Shown: positions 8,545-16,507 of the stretch, piece by piece
How positions within the stretch are numbered: position 1 is the stretch's first letter
Layout of the letters: each line of letters begins with the position of its first letter
NCBI GenBank assembly: GCA_035564555.1
Contig: DATMTS010000065.1
Coordinates: forward strand, 1-64,000
Direction: 5' to 3'
Origin: DATMTS01 sp035564555
GTDB taxonomy: Bacteria > Actinomycetota > Actinomycetes > Actinomycetales > Microbacteriaceae
Length of the DNA: 64,000 nucleotides
Notes under the pieces: generated by a model
Databases searched by the model: none
What the model saw: the letters and a program-made list of their open reading frames with translations, nothing else
Told to the model about the DNA's origin: nothing
Program-made: the position numbers and the translations under genes

Positions 8545-10027
8545 AGCCGGATCGCCGTTCTTGTCGCAGCGCGGCTGCCGTGTCGCCGCGCTGCGCGGTG
8601 GCTGTCTGCGCCGCGCGGTGACCCGGCAGGAAGGCGACGGCGATGATCATCGCGATGGCGAGGGCCGTCACTGTCAGGAACACCAGATGCACGGCGGGAG
8701 CGAGTTGAGCGGCGGGCGGCGTGCCGTCCGGGCCGGCGACCGCGTTCGCGTTCACGATCGCCCCGAACACGGCGACACCGACGGCGCTGCCGATCGAACG
8801 CGCGAACATGTTCGTTCCGGTCACGACTCCACGCTCGCCCCAGTCGACGCTCGACTGAGCCGCGATCAGGGTCGGTGCGGCAACGAGTCCCATCCCGGCG
8901 CCCATGACGAAGCAGAACAGCGCCACCTGCCAGACCTCGGACCCCGGGCCGAGCAGGAGCGTCAGTGCCGCCCCGGCAGCGGCGATCAGGGCTCCGATCA
9001 GGGAGGTGGCGCGGAATCCGATGCGCAGATAGAGGTGGCCGGAGAGCGATGCGGTGATCGGCCAGCCCACCGTGAGCGCAGCAAGCGCGAACCCGGCGAC
9101 CAGGGCGCTGGTGCCCAGCACCCGCTGCGTGAAGGTCGGAACATACGACGACATGCCGAGCACGATCGCGCCGACCACGAGCGAGACGATGCTGCCGGCC
9201 AGCAGAACCCGGCGCTGCAGCACCCAGAGCGGCAGGATCGGCTGCGGCACCCGGCGCTCCACGAGCACGAAAGCCACGAGCGCGGCCGTTCCCACGGCGA
9301 AGATGCCGGCACTCCAGCCCGAGGTCCACGACCACGCCTGGCCGCCCTCGAGCAGGCCCAGGATGATCAGCGATGTGCCGCCGGTCAGCAGCACCGCGCC
9401 CGCGTAATCGATCTTCTGCTTGCGTCGCTCGACGTTCTCGTGGAAGTTGCGTACCAGGATCCACCCGGCCAGCAGGCTGAGCGGGATGTTGATGAAGAAG
9501 ATCCATCGCCAGGTGAGGTAGTCGCTGAAGACGCCTCCGAGGGTCGGACCGACGATCGCCGAGATACCCCAGACGCTCGCGAGATAGCCCTGCGCCTTGG
9601 CACGTTCCTTCAGTGTGTAGATGTCACCGGCGATGGTCATGCTCATCGGTTGCACGGCGCCGGCGCCCAGCCCTTGCACGGCGCGGAACGCGATCAGAGC
9701 AGGCATGCCCCACGCGAATCCGCACAGAATGGAGCCGGCCAGGAACAATCCGATGCCGAGCAGCATGATCGGTTTGCGACCGAACAGATCGGCGAGCCGA
9801 CCGTAGATCGGCACGCACACCGCCTGCGCGAGCAGATAGATCGAGAACAACCAGGGGAACTGGGCGAATCCGCCGAGGTCGCGCACGATCGACGGCACCG
9901 CGGTGGCGATGATCGTCGAATCCAGTGCGACCAGCGCGGTGGAGAGCATGAGTGCGAGCAGGATCGGTCCGCGCTCCGAGCGCAGGCCGACACCGGCGCG
10001 GGTCACGTTCTGTTCGCCGTCGATCAC
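8543..10027 (-). CDS. MFS drug exporter, DHA2 (14-TM) family
   Basis: About 494 residues with the DHA2/EmrB-QacA pattern: motif A GRLADLFGRKPIMLLGIGLF, motif C-like GISAIVGPTLGGVFSDYLTW, RWIFFINIPLSLLAGW, and 14 predicted membrane segments. These proton-coupled exporters remove hydrophobic compounds. An ATG at 10090 would lie inside hisS and give a long basic extension, so GTG 10027 (VIDGEQNVTRAGVGLRSERG) is the better start. The C-terminal tail is hydrophilic. The gene is divergent from hisS, and the 56 bp between the two starts must hold both promoters. No adjacent regulator is present, so the substrate cannot be guessed. Confidence 0.9.
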   Translation of the reverse strand: MIDGEQNVTRAGVGLRSERGPILLALMLSTALVALDSTIIATAVPSIVRDLGGFAQFPWLFSIYLLAQAVCVPIYGRLADLFGRKPIMLLGIGLFLAGSILCGFAWGMPALIAFRAVQGLGAGAVQPMSMTIAGDIYTLKERAKAQGYLASVWGISAIVGPTLGGVFSDYLTWRWIFFINIPLSLLAGWILVRNFHENVERRKQKIDYAGAVLLTGGTSLIILGLLEGGQAWSWTSGWSAGIFAVGTAALVAFVLVERRVPQPILPLWVLQRRVLLAGSIVSLVVGAIVLGMSSYVPTFTQRVLGTSALVAGFALAALTVGWPITASLSGHLYLRIGFRATSLIGALIAAAGAALTLLLGPGSEVWQVALFCFVMGAGMGLVAAPTLIAAQSSVDWGERGVVTGTNMFARSIGSAVGVAVFGAIVNANAVAGPDGTPPAAQLAPAVHLVFLTVTALAIAMIIAVAFLPGHRAAQTATAQRGDTAAALRQERRSG

Positions 10028-10070
10028 AATCGGATGCAATCGCTCGCCGCGACGCGCTATTCCCGTCTGG

Positions 10071-10076
10071 AAGAAT
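10071..10076 (+). promoter_or_regulatory. -10 element (AAGAAT) of leaderless hisS
   Basis: AAGAAT ends exactly 7 nt before ATG 10084 and no ribosome-binding site intervenes. The same hexamer and spacing occur before the SRPBCC gene (52413-52418). Confidence 0.45.
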
Positions 10077-10083
10077 CGACGGC

Positions 10084-11379
10084 ATGGCATCCGACGTGAA
10101 CCCTCCTCGCGGCATGCGCGACTTCCTGCCCGCCGACAAGGCGAGGCGAGAGCGCGCGCTCGGCACGATCCGGGCGACGTACGCCGCCCACGGCTTCGAC
10201 GAGATCGAGACGCCCGTCATGGAGGATGCCGCCCGGCTGCACTCGGGACTCGGCGGCGACAACGAGAAGCTCGCCTTCGGCGTGCTGCGCCGTGGACTGA
10301 GCGCCGAGGATGTCGCGCAGGCCGCGGCATCCGACGACCTCGGCAGCCTGACCGATCTCGGACTGCGCTTCGATCTGACCGTGCCGCTCGCGCGGTTCTA
10401 CGCCACCCACCGCGCCGCGCTGCCGGGGGTGTTCAAGTCGATCCAGATCGCGCCGGTGTGGCGGGCCGAGCGCCCCCAGAAGGGCCGCTACCGCCAGTTC
10501 GTCCAGTGCGACATCGACGTCATCGGCGAGCAGGGCATCCTCGCCGAAATCGAACTGATCACGGCCACGGCGGCCACGCTGGATGCCCTCGGGCTCGGCG
10601 GGTGCCGCATCCGCGTCAACCACCGCGCGATCCTGCGCAAACTGATCGCGTCGTGGGGAGTCGCGGAGGCTGATTACGAGCGGGCCATGATCACGATCGA
10701 CAAGGAGGACAAGATCGGCGTAGCCGGTGTCGTGGCCGAACTCGTCGAGAACGGCCTGATCGAGGCGGGTATCGCGGCCGAAGCCGGCGAAAATCTGAGC
10801 GGTCTGCCGAACGACGGCTGGGGGCTGCTGCACGAGCAGAACCCACCCGCCTGGCTCGACACCGACGCCTACGCCGAGCTGCGCGCCATCCGCGACGCCG
10901 TCGCCGTCGTCGCACCGCACACGCCGCTCGTCTTCTCACACAACCTCGTGCGCGGCATGGGCTATTACACCGGCGCGATCTTCGAGATCCAGCACCCGTC
11001 GCTCGGCTACTCTCTGGGCGGCGGTGGACGCTACGACGGCATGATCGGGCGGTTCCTGGGCACGGATGTTCCGGCCTGCGGCTTCTCGATCGGGTTCGAA
11101 CGCATCGTGGATCTGCTGCAGGACGGAGCGCAGGCGGCGCCGAACGCCGTGGTGCTGGTGCACGACCGTGACGTCGAGACCGGCCGGCTGCTTGCCCTGA
11201 AGACCGCGTTGATCGCGCAGGGCCGACGAGTGCGCCTGGAGAAGCGCACGAAGAATCTGAAGCCTCTGCTGGAGCGGGCCGAGGCATCCGGTTACGCGGC
11301 GTTCGCCTTCGTGCGCTCCGATACCGGCGGCGTCTCCGACCTCGAATTCAAGCCGCTGAATCCATCGCAACAGGCCTGA
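10084..11379 (+). CDS. hisS: Histidine-tRNA ligase
   Basis: 431 residues, class II aminoacyl-tRNA synthetase. It charges tRNA-His in the cytoplasm. Visible: N-terminal PPRGMRDFLP, motif 2 IQIAPVWRAERPQKGRYRQF followed by QCDIDVIGE, the histidine-binding loop LVRGMGYYTGAIFEIQ, motif 3 GGGRYDGMIGRFLGTD with GFSIGFERIV, and the anticodon-binding domain in the last about 90 residues. The internal insertion and sequence are of the type found in some actinobacteria and differ somewhat from the E. coli form. The upstream frame is open, but ATG 10084 starts the family consensus and suits the leaderless -10. The gene is intact. Confidence 0.98.
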   Translation: MASDVNPPRGMRDFLPADKARRERALGTIRATYAAHGFDEIETPVMEDAARLHSGLGGDNEKLAFGVLRRGLSAEDVAQAAASDDLGSLTDLGLRFDLTVPLARFYATHRAALPGVFKSIQIAPVWRAERPQKGRYRQFVQCDIDVIGEQGILAEIELITATAATLDALGLGGCRIRVNHRAILRKLIASWGVAEADYERAMITIDKEDKIGVAGVVAELVENGLIEAGIAAEAGENLSGLPNDGWGLLHEQNPPAWLDTDAYAELRAIRDAVAVVAPHTPLVFSHNLVRGMGYYTGAIFEIQHPSLGYSLGGGGRYDGMIGRFLGTDVPACGFSIGFERIVDLLQDGAQAAPNAVVLVHDRDVETGRLLALKTALIAQGRRVRLEKRTKNLKPLLERAEASGYAAFAFVRSDTGGVSDLEFKPLNPSQQA

Positions 11380-11430
11380 CAGAGCGACCGTCTCGCGCAA
11401 GACTGGGTGCACACCGATTGCGAGGCGACC

Positions 11431-12126
11431 ATGAATGCACAAGCAACAAGCCTTCCACCCGTGACCGACGCCGAGACCTGGCGCCGTGAGCTCGAAGCGC
11501 TGCGGCTGCGTGAAAAGGCCGCTACCCGGGAGCTGGACGCGATCGCCGCCCGGCGAAGGCGCCTTCCGATGGTGGAGTTGCCCGACTACACGCTGCTCGG
11601 CGCCGAAGGTCCGATCCGCCTGGTCGACGTGTTCCGAGGCCGGTCGCAGCTCGTCGTGTACAACCACATGTGGTCACCGGGGGAGGACTGGCAGTGCAGC
11701 GGATGCACCGGCTTCACCTCGCAGTTCACCCGGCTCGACTTCCTCGAGGCATACGATGCGCGGTTCGTCATCGTGACGCAGGGGCCGATCGATGAAGCGC
11801 TGGCCTACCGAGACAAGGTGGGCAACCGGATGGACTGGTATTCGACCGCGGACAGCCGATTCGGAGCCGACGTCGACGCTCCGCCGAACGGCGGATTCGC
11901 GCTGAACGTGTTCCTGCGCGACGGCGACACCGTGTATCGCACCTGGTACACCTCCGGACGCGGCGTGGAACAGGTCAGTCATACCTTCCCGCTGATCGAC
12001 CTCCTGCCCTGGGGAAGGCAGGAGGCGTGGCAGGATTCCCCCGACGGCTGGCCGCAGTCGCCCACCTACACGCGCTGGCTGCAGTCACCCGACATCGCCC
12101 GCCTCTACGGTTCGGATGGAGAGTGA
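11431..12126 (+). CDS. DUF899 thioredoxin-like protein
   Basis: 231 residues with the DUF899 family pattern: LPDYTLLGAEGPIRLVDVFR near residue 50, YNHMWSPGEDWQCSGCTGFT near 85-105, and GFALNVFLRDGDTVYRTWYT near 155. The fold is thioredoxin-like; the CxxC in QCSGCTG could be a redox pair, although the family's biochemistry is not established. ATG 11431 is preferred over ATG 11407 because GCGAGGCGACC precedes it. It follows hisS by 51 bp and may be expressed separately. No partner gene points to a role. Confidence 0.85.
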   Translation: MNAQATSLPPVTDAETWRRELEALRLREKAATRELDAIAARRRRLPMVELPDYTLLGAEGPIRLVDVFRGRSQLVVYNHMWSPGEDWQCSGCTGFTSQFTRLDFLEAYDARFVIVTQGPIDEALAYRDKVGNRMDWYSTADSRFGADVDAPPNGGFALNVFLRDGDTVYRTWYTSGRGVEQVSHTFPLIDLLPWGRQEAWQDSPDGWPQSPTYTRWLQSPDIARLYGSDGE

Positions 12127-12200
12127 GCGGTCTCCCTCCTGTTTCGTTCCTCGACTTCGTAGCACATCTGCCGTTCGGCGAGTCCGCGCCGTCGCGCCAG

Positions 12201-12206
12201 TAGACT
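12201..12206 (+). promoter_or_regulatory. -10 element (TAGACT) of eno
   Basis: TAGACT lies 40 nt before the eno start. Unlike most TAGACT promoters here it drives a leadered mRNA, because a strong AAGGAG site follows at about 12234-12239. Confidence 0.55.
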
Positions 12207-12245
12207 GGCTGGCGATTCCCCCTCGTCTTTTCTAAGGAGATAGTT

Positions 12246-13526
12246 GTGGCTCAGATCGAGGCCGTAGGCGCTCGCGAGATTCTTGATTCCCGGGGCAACC
12301 CGACGGTCGAGGTCGAAGTTCTGCTCGAAGACGGAACGGTCGCTCGCGCGGCGGTTCCCTCCGGCGCATCCACCGGAGCATTCGAGGCGTACGAACTGCG
12401 TGACGGCGACAAGGCCCGCTTCGGCGGCAAGGGCGTCGAGAAGGCGGTCGACGCGGTGCTCGACGTGCTCGGCCCGGCGATCGAGGGCTTCGAGGCATCC
12501 GAGCAGCGTCTCGTCGATGGCGCACTGATCGAAGCCGACGGCACGGAGAACAAGTCCCGGCTGGGCGCCAACGCGATCCTGGGCGTGAGCCTCGCGGTCG
12601 CCAAGGCGGCGGCCGACTCCGCCGACCTTCCGCTGTTCCGCTACCTGGGGGGGCCGAACGCGCACGTGCTGCCGGTGCCGATGCTCAACGTGATCAACGG
12701 CGGCGCACACGCCGACAACAACGTCGACATCCAGGAGTTCATGATCCTGCCGGTCGGCGCGTCCAGCTTCCGGGAAGCGCTGCGCTGGGGCGTCGAGACC
12801 TACCACAGCCTCAAGTCGCTGCTGAAGAAGCAGGGTCTGAACACCGGTCTCGGCGACGAGGGCGGCTTCGCCCCCGACCTGGCCAGCAACCGTGCCGCGC
12901 TCGACCTGCTCGTCGAGGCGATCACGGCGGCCGGTTTCACTCCGGGCACGGATGTCGCGCTCGGACTCGACGTCGCATCCACCGAGTTCTTCGCCGACGG
13001 AAAGTACACGTTCGAGGGCAAGCAGATCGGCGCATCCGAGCTGACCGCCTACTACGACGAGCTGCTCGCCTCCTACCCGCTGGTCACGATCGAAGACCCG
13101 CTCGCCGAAGACGACTGGCAGGGCTGGACCCACCTGACCGAGCACATCGGATCCAAGGTGCAGCTGGTCGGCGACGACCTGTTCGTCACCAACCCGAAGC
13201 GCATCGCCGACGGCATCGCCACGGGCGCGGCGAACTCGGTCCTGATCAAGGTGAACCAGATCGGCAGCCTGACCGAGACGCTGGACGCCGTCGCCCTCGC
13301 CCAGCGCGCGGGTTACACCACGGTCATGTCGCACCGTTCGGGTGAGACCGAGGACACCACCATCGCCGATCTCGCCGTGGCGACCGACGGTGGTCAGATC
13401 AAGACCGGTGCCCCCGCGCGCAGCGAGCGTGTCGCGAAGTACAACCAGCTGTTGCGCATCGAGGAGGAGCTCGGCGAAGCGGCGGTCTACGCCGGCCGCA
13501 GCGCGTTCCCGCGCTTCACCGCCTGA
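12246..13526 (+). CDS. eno: Enolase
   Basis: 426 residues. It converts 2-phosphoglycerate to phosphoenolpyruvate in glycolysis, and may also be part of the RNA degradosome. Clear motifs: REILDSRGNPTVEVEV, SGASTGAFEAYE, GGAHADNNVDIQEF, LGDEGGFAPDLASN, EDPLAEDDWQGW, LIKVNQIGSLTET and the signature MSHRSGETEDT near residue 361. The start is GTG 12246, preceded by AAGGAGATAGTT. The gene is followed by a strong terminator, but the downstream division gene is part of the same conserved neighbourhood (eno, ftsB-like, DUF501) seen across actinobacteria. Confidence 0.99.
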   Translation: MAQIEAVGAREILDSRGNPTVEVEVLLEDGTVARAAVPSGASTGAFEAYELRDGDKARFGGKGVEKAVDAVLDVLGPAIEGFEASEQRLVDGALIEADGTENKSRLGANAILGVSLAVAKAAADSADLPLFRYLGGPNAHVLPVPMLNVINGGAHADNNVDIQEFMILPVGASSFREALRWGVETYHSLKSLLKKQGLNTGLGDEGGFAPDLASNRAALDLLVEAITAAGFTPGTDVALGLDVASTEFFADGKYTFEGKQIGASELTAYYDELLASYPLVTIEDPLAEDDWQGWTHLTEHIGSKVQLVGDDLFVTNPKRIADGIATGAANSVLIKVNQIGSLTETLDAVALAQRAGYTTVMSHRSGETEDTTIADLAVATDGGQIKTGAPARSERVAKYNQLLRIEEELGEAAVYAGRSAFPRFTA

Positions 13527-13551
13527 GCCGCGAGCTCGGAACATCCTGCGC

Positions 13552-13587
13552 ACGACGAGCGTCCCGGCATTGCCGGGCGCTCGTCGT
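13552..13587 (+). terminator. Strong intrinsic-type terminator after eno
   Basis: A 16-bp stem (ACGACGAGCG and CCCGGC paired with GCCGGG and CGCTCGTCGT, one bulged T) with an ATT loop, followed by CGTTTCG. It ends eno transcription 25 bp after the stop. Confidence 0.85.
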
Positions 13588-13664
13588 CGTTTCGATCGCT
13601 GTGATCTTGATCCGCGGGCGCGTGGCGCCCGGCGAACTCGTTCTCGGCACGAGAAACTGAACCA

Positions 13665-14150
13665 ATGCCGACACGTCCAACGCGATCCTCGCCCGCTGCC
13701 GCGCCACCCGCGGGCGGCTGGCTGCGCGGCATCCGGGTCTCCTGGTTCGCTTTCGTGATGATGGCGCTGATCGTGATCGGCGTGCTCGTCGTCGCTCCGA
13801 CCTTGCAGATGTACCTGGGGCAACGCCAGCAGATCGCCGAGCTGCAGCAGCAGAACGCGCAGACCAAGAACCGTGTCGACGCGCTGAAGACCGAGGCGGG
13901 TCGCTGGAGCGACCCGAGCTACATCAAGGCGCAGGCGCGCGACCGGCTGCTGTACGTGATGCCGGGGGAGACCAGCTACCTGGTGATCGACGACCGCAGC
14001 GTGCCCGACGCGAAGAAGCCGGGCCCGGTCAGCACCGGCATCCAGAAGACCCAAAGCGACTGGCTCGCTACCCTGCTCGGCTCGATCGTGACCGCCGGAA
14101 CGACGAATGACCCCGCCGATGCGCTCGTGACCGGCGGTACAGGCCGCTGA
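13665..14150 (+). CDS. FtsB/DivIC-type septum formation initiator
   Basis: 161 residues. A basic, Pro/Ala-rich cytoplasmic N-terminus (1-23), one membrane segment (about 25-46, VSWFAFVMMALIVIGVLVVA), then a coiled coil (about 50-75, QQIAELQQQNAQTKNRVDAL) and the WSDPSYIKAQARDRLLYVMP motif characteristic of FtsB/DivIC. These bitopic proteins join FtsL and FtsQ in the divisome. The position just after eno matches the known actinobacterial order. No strong Shine-Dalgarno is seen before ATG 13665, and upstream in-frame alternatives are limited. Confidence 0.9.
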   Translation: MPTRPTRSSPAAAPPAGGWLRGIRVSWFAFVMMALIVIGVLVVAPTLQMYLGQRQQIAELQQQNAQTKNRVDALKTEAGRWSDPSYIKAQARDRLLYVMPGETSYLVIDDRSVPDAKKPGPVSTGIQKTQSDWLATLLGSIVTAGTTNDPADALVTGGTGR

Positions 14151-14177
14151 GCAGCTCAAGGATGCCGCCCGCCCGGG

Positions 14178-14183
14178 TAGACT
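14178..14183 (+). promoter_or_regulatory. -10 element (TAGACT) of DUF501 gene
   Basis: TAGACT ends 10 nt before ATG 14194, inside the short gap after the ftsB-like gene, with no ribosome-binding site. A leaderless or near-leaderless mRNA is implied. Confidence 0.55.
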
Positions 14184-14193
14184 CCTTCGCGCT

Positions 14194-14727
14194 ATGACAA
14201 CACCCCCCTTTCAGCCCGTCGACGAGCGTGACGTCGCTGCGGTGTCCGCACAGCTCGGCCGCCCGGCCCGCGACGTGATCGGCATAGCCGCGCGCTGCGT
14301 GTGCGGTTCTCCGACCGTCGTGGCCACGGCGCCCCGACTCTCCGACGGCACGCCCTTTCCCACGCTCTACTATCTGAGCCACCCGGGCGCGACCGCCGCC
14401 GTCTCGCACCTGGAAGCAGCAGGCGTGATGGCGGAGTTCACGGCATTGCTCGATACCGACGATGGTCTGCGCGCCGGTTACGAGCTCGCGCATCGCCGCT
14501 ACCTCGCCGATCGGGATGCCGTGCTGGAGGTTCCTGAGATCGCCGGGTTCTCAGCGGGCGGCATGCCGACCCGGGTGAAATGCCTGCACGCTCTGGTGGC
14601 GCACAGTCTCGCCGCCGGCCACGGCGTCAACCCGATCGGCGATCTCGCACTCGAGCGAGCGGACTGGTCGCCCGAGCACTGTGTTTGCCGCCCGTTTCAG
14701 GCTGACCCCGCCCACGCGGTAGATTAA
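14194..14727 (+). CDS. DUF501 family protein
   Basis: 177 residues. DUF501 proteins are conserved in actinobacteria between the ftsB-like gene and the exopolyphosphatase gene ppx; function unknown. Signature segments: VSAQLGRPARDVIGIAARC, CVCGSPTVVATAP, PFPTLYYLSHPGATAAVSHL, TRVKCLHALVAHSLAAG and VNPIGDLALE. The Cys and His residues (CVCG, KCLHALVAH, the terminal HCVC) suggest metal binding, which is an inference. In this genome ppx does not follow; ndh does, and its promoter lies within the last codons of this gene. Confidence 0.9.
   Translation: MTTPPFQPVDERDVAAVSAQLGRPARDVIGIAARCVCGSPTVVATAPRLSDGTPFPTLYYLSHPGATAAVSHLEAAGVMAEFTALLDTDDGLRAGYELAHRRYLADRDAVLEVPEIAGFSAGGMPTRVKCLHALVAHSLAAGHGVNPIGDLALERADWSPEHCVCRPFQADPAHAVD
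14720..14725 (+). promoter_or_regulatory. Candidate -10 element (TAGATT) of ndh
   Basis: TAGATT overlaps the stop of the DUF501 gene. The predicted leader of about 30 nt contains GAGGAG (14745-14750), well placed for GTG 14761. Confidence 0.4.
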
Positions 14728-14760
14728 TAGCAAACTTTCTTTTCGAGGAGACGCCTTACT

Positions 14761-16164
14761 GTGCCCAAAATCCTGATCGTCGGCGGCGGTTATGCCGGTT
14801 TCTACACCGCCTGGAAGCTCGAGAAGTGGCTTCGCAAGGGTGAAGCCGACGTCACGCTCGTCGACCCGCTGCCTTACATGACCTACCAGCCGTTCCTGCC
14901 GGAGGTCGCGGCGGGTGAGATCGAGCCGCGCCACGCCGTCGTCTCGCATCGCCGTCATCTGAAGAAGACGACGGTCGTCACAGCGAAGGTCACGTACATC
15001 GACCACGCGCAGAAGAAGGCGACAATCACGCCGTCGCTCGGCGAGCCGTGGGACTTCCACTACGACATCGTGGTGGTGACAGCAGGCGCCGTCAGCCGCA
15101 CGTTCCCGATTCCGGGTGTCGCCGACCAGGCGATCGGCCTGAAGAACATCGAGGAGGCCGTCGGCATCCGCGACACCATCCTCAGCAACTTCGACCAGGC
15201 AGCCGCGCTGCCGCCCGGGCCGGAACGCGAGCGTCTGCTCACGACCGTGGTCGTCGGAGGCGGTTTCGCCGGCATCGAGATCTTCGCCGAGTTGCGCGCG
15301 TTCGCGAGCGCGCTGCTGAAGAGCTATCCGCAGTTGACGTTCGAGGAGACGCACTTCCACCTGATCGAGGCGATGGGGCGCATCATGCCCGAGGTCTCGC
15401 TGCCGACCAGTCACTGGGTGATCAAGAACCTGGCGCAGCGCGGGGCCGAGATCCATCTCGAGACCCAGCTCACCAGTGCCGTCGACGGCGTCATCGAGTT
15501 GTCGACCGGCGAGACCTTCGAATCCGACCTGATCGTGTGGACCGCGGGCGTGATGGCGAATCCGACCATCGTGCGCAACACCGATCTGCCGATCGAGGAA
15601 CGGGGCCGCCTGAAGGTGCGCGCCGACCTGCGTGTCGGCGACGACGACACGGTGATCGAGGATGCCTGGGGTGCCGGTGACGTGGCCGCGGTCCCCGACC
15701 TGACGGGCAACGGCGTCGGCGGTTACTGCGTGCCCAACGCGCAGCATGCGGTGCGCCAGGCCAAGCTTCTGGCGAAGAACGTCGTCGCGCAGTTGCGCGG
15801 CGAAGGCATCAGGCAGTACCACCACAAGAGCCTCGGCGCGGTCGCGGGCCTCGGTCTCGGCATCGGTGTCTTCCAGTCGGGCAAGTTCGCCCTCAAGGGG
15901 TTCCCGGCCTGGGTCGCGCACCGCGGTTACCACGGCCTGGCGATGCCGAGCTGGGAGCGCAAGTGGCGCGTGATCGGCGACTGGGTGCTCGACTTCCTGC
16001 TCGGCCGAGACAATGTGTCGATGGCTGCGACCCAGGCGCCCCGGCGGGCATTCGAGGAGTTCGCCTCCCGCCCGAAGCCGCCCGCCGACTCTGCGCCGGC
16101 AAAGCCGCCCACCAAGGTTCGCAAGACCGAGAAGGCCGAGGTCAAGGCGTCCGCAGGCAGCTAG
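14761..16164 (+). CDS. ndh: Type II NADH dehydrogenase (NDH-2)
   Basis: 467 residues. Non-proton-pumping, membrane-associated flavoenzyme that passes electrons from NADH to menaquinone. Two dinucleotide folds are visible: the FAD site (ILIVGGGYAGFYTAWKLEK, residues 3-21) and the NADH site (TTVVVGGGFAGIEIFAELRA, about 161-180), with DPLPYMTYQPFLPEVAAGEI and EDAWGAGDVAAVPDLTG between and after. The C-terminal region (LAMPSWERKWRVIGDWVLDF) is the amphipathic membrane-anchoring part, and a Lys/Pro-rich tail follows. The start is GTG with GAGGAG. The gene stands where ppx is usually found and is followed by a strong terminator. Confidence 0.95.
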   Translation: MPKILIVGGGYAGFYTAWKLEKWLRKGEADVTLVDPLPYMTYQPFLPEVAAGEIEPRHAVVSHRRHLKKTTVVTAKVTYIDHAQKKATITPSLGEPWDFHYDIVVVTAGAVSRTFPIPGVADQAIGLKNIEEAVGIRDTILSNFDQAAALPPGPERERLLTTVVVGGGFAGIEIFAELRAFASALLKSYPQLTFEETHFHLIEAMGRIMPEVSLPTSHWVIKNLAQRGAEIHLETQLTSAVDGVIELSTGETFESDLIVWTAGVMANPTIVRNTDLPIEERGRLKVRADLRVGDDDTVIEDAWGAGDVAAVPDLTGNGVGGYCVPNAQHAVRQAKLLAKNVVAQLRGEGIRQYHHKSLGAVAGLGLGIGVFQSGKFALKGFPAWVAHRGYHGLAMPSWERKWRVIGDWVLDFLLGRDNVSMAATQAPRRAFEEFASRPKPPADSAPAKPPTKVRKTEKAEVKASAGS

Positions 16165-16196
16165 CCTCCGCAGGCAACCAGTGTCGTGTGCGTGTT

Positions 16197-16228
16197 CGAA
16201 GGGCCCACCCCGCCGGGTGGGCCCTTCG
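16197..16228 (+). terminator. Strong terminator hairpin after ndh
   Basis: A perfect 14-bp stem (CGAAGGGCCCACCC with its complement) closed by a CGCC loop, 33 bp after the ndh stop and 36 bp before the tRNA. It has no T-tract, as is common in actinobacteria. Confidence 0.85.
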
Positions 16229-16263
16229 CGTACGCGGCATCCTGCGTAGCATGGAGCGGCAGC

Positions 16264-16336
16264 GCCCCCGTAGCCCAATGGCAGAGGCAGGCGACTTAAA
16301 ATCGCTTCAGTGTGGGTTCGAGTCCCACCGGGGGTA
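16264..16336 (+). tRNA. tRNA with anticodon UAA (Leu by codon), short variable loop
   Basis: A 73-nt cloverleaf: acceptor GCCCCCG with CGGGGGT, D arm GCC-N10-GGC, anticodon stem GGCGA/TCGCT closing the loop CTTAAAA (anticodon TAA at 34-36), a variable loop of only five bases (TCAGT), T arm GTGGG-TTCGAGT-CCCAC and discriminator A73. CCA is not encoded. The anticodon reads UUA/UUG, so leucine is the formal assignment. Canonical bacterial tRNA-Leu has a long, paired variable arm, and this one does not. Identity is therefore unusual; it may be a special leucine isoacceptor or charged differently. UUA codons are very rare in the window (see findings). Confidence 0.88.
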
Positions 16337-16371
16337 CTGGCGTGGCGGTGCATGGGCGGGCACGGTTGATG

Positions 16372-16377
16372 CATACT
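16372..16377 (+). promoter_or_regulatory. Candidate -10 (CATACT) of the TetR/MFS cluster
   Basis: CATACT in the context TGATGCATACTGAT is a good -10 match, 6 nt before the palindrome at 16383. That places the dyad over the transcription start. Confidence 0.45.
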
Positions 16378-16382
16378 GATCG

Positions 16383-16402
16383 AGTGGGTCAACCGACCCA
16401 CT
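16383..16402. promoter_or_regulatory. Perfect 20-bp dyad, candidate TetR operator
   Basis: AGTGGGTC-AACC-GACCCACT: perfect 8-bp arms with a 4-nt spacer. Lying just downstream of the -10 and upstream of a TetR gene, it is a classic position for an autorepressor operator. Confidence 0.65.
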
Positions 16403-16507
16403 TCTTGCTCGAGGTAGAGCAAGAGGGCCGCGCACGAGGGCTGAGCAGGAGCATCCCGTGTCCATCCCGAGCCGGCGTATGCCGAATCCGGTCAGCACCG
16501 CATCCCG

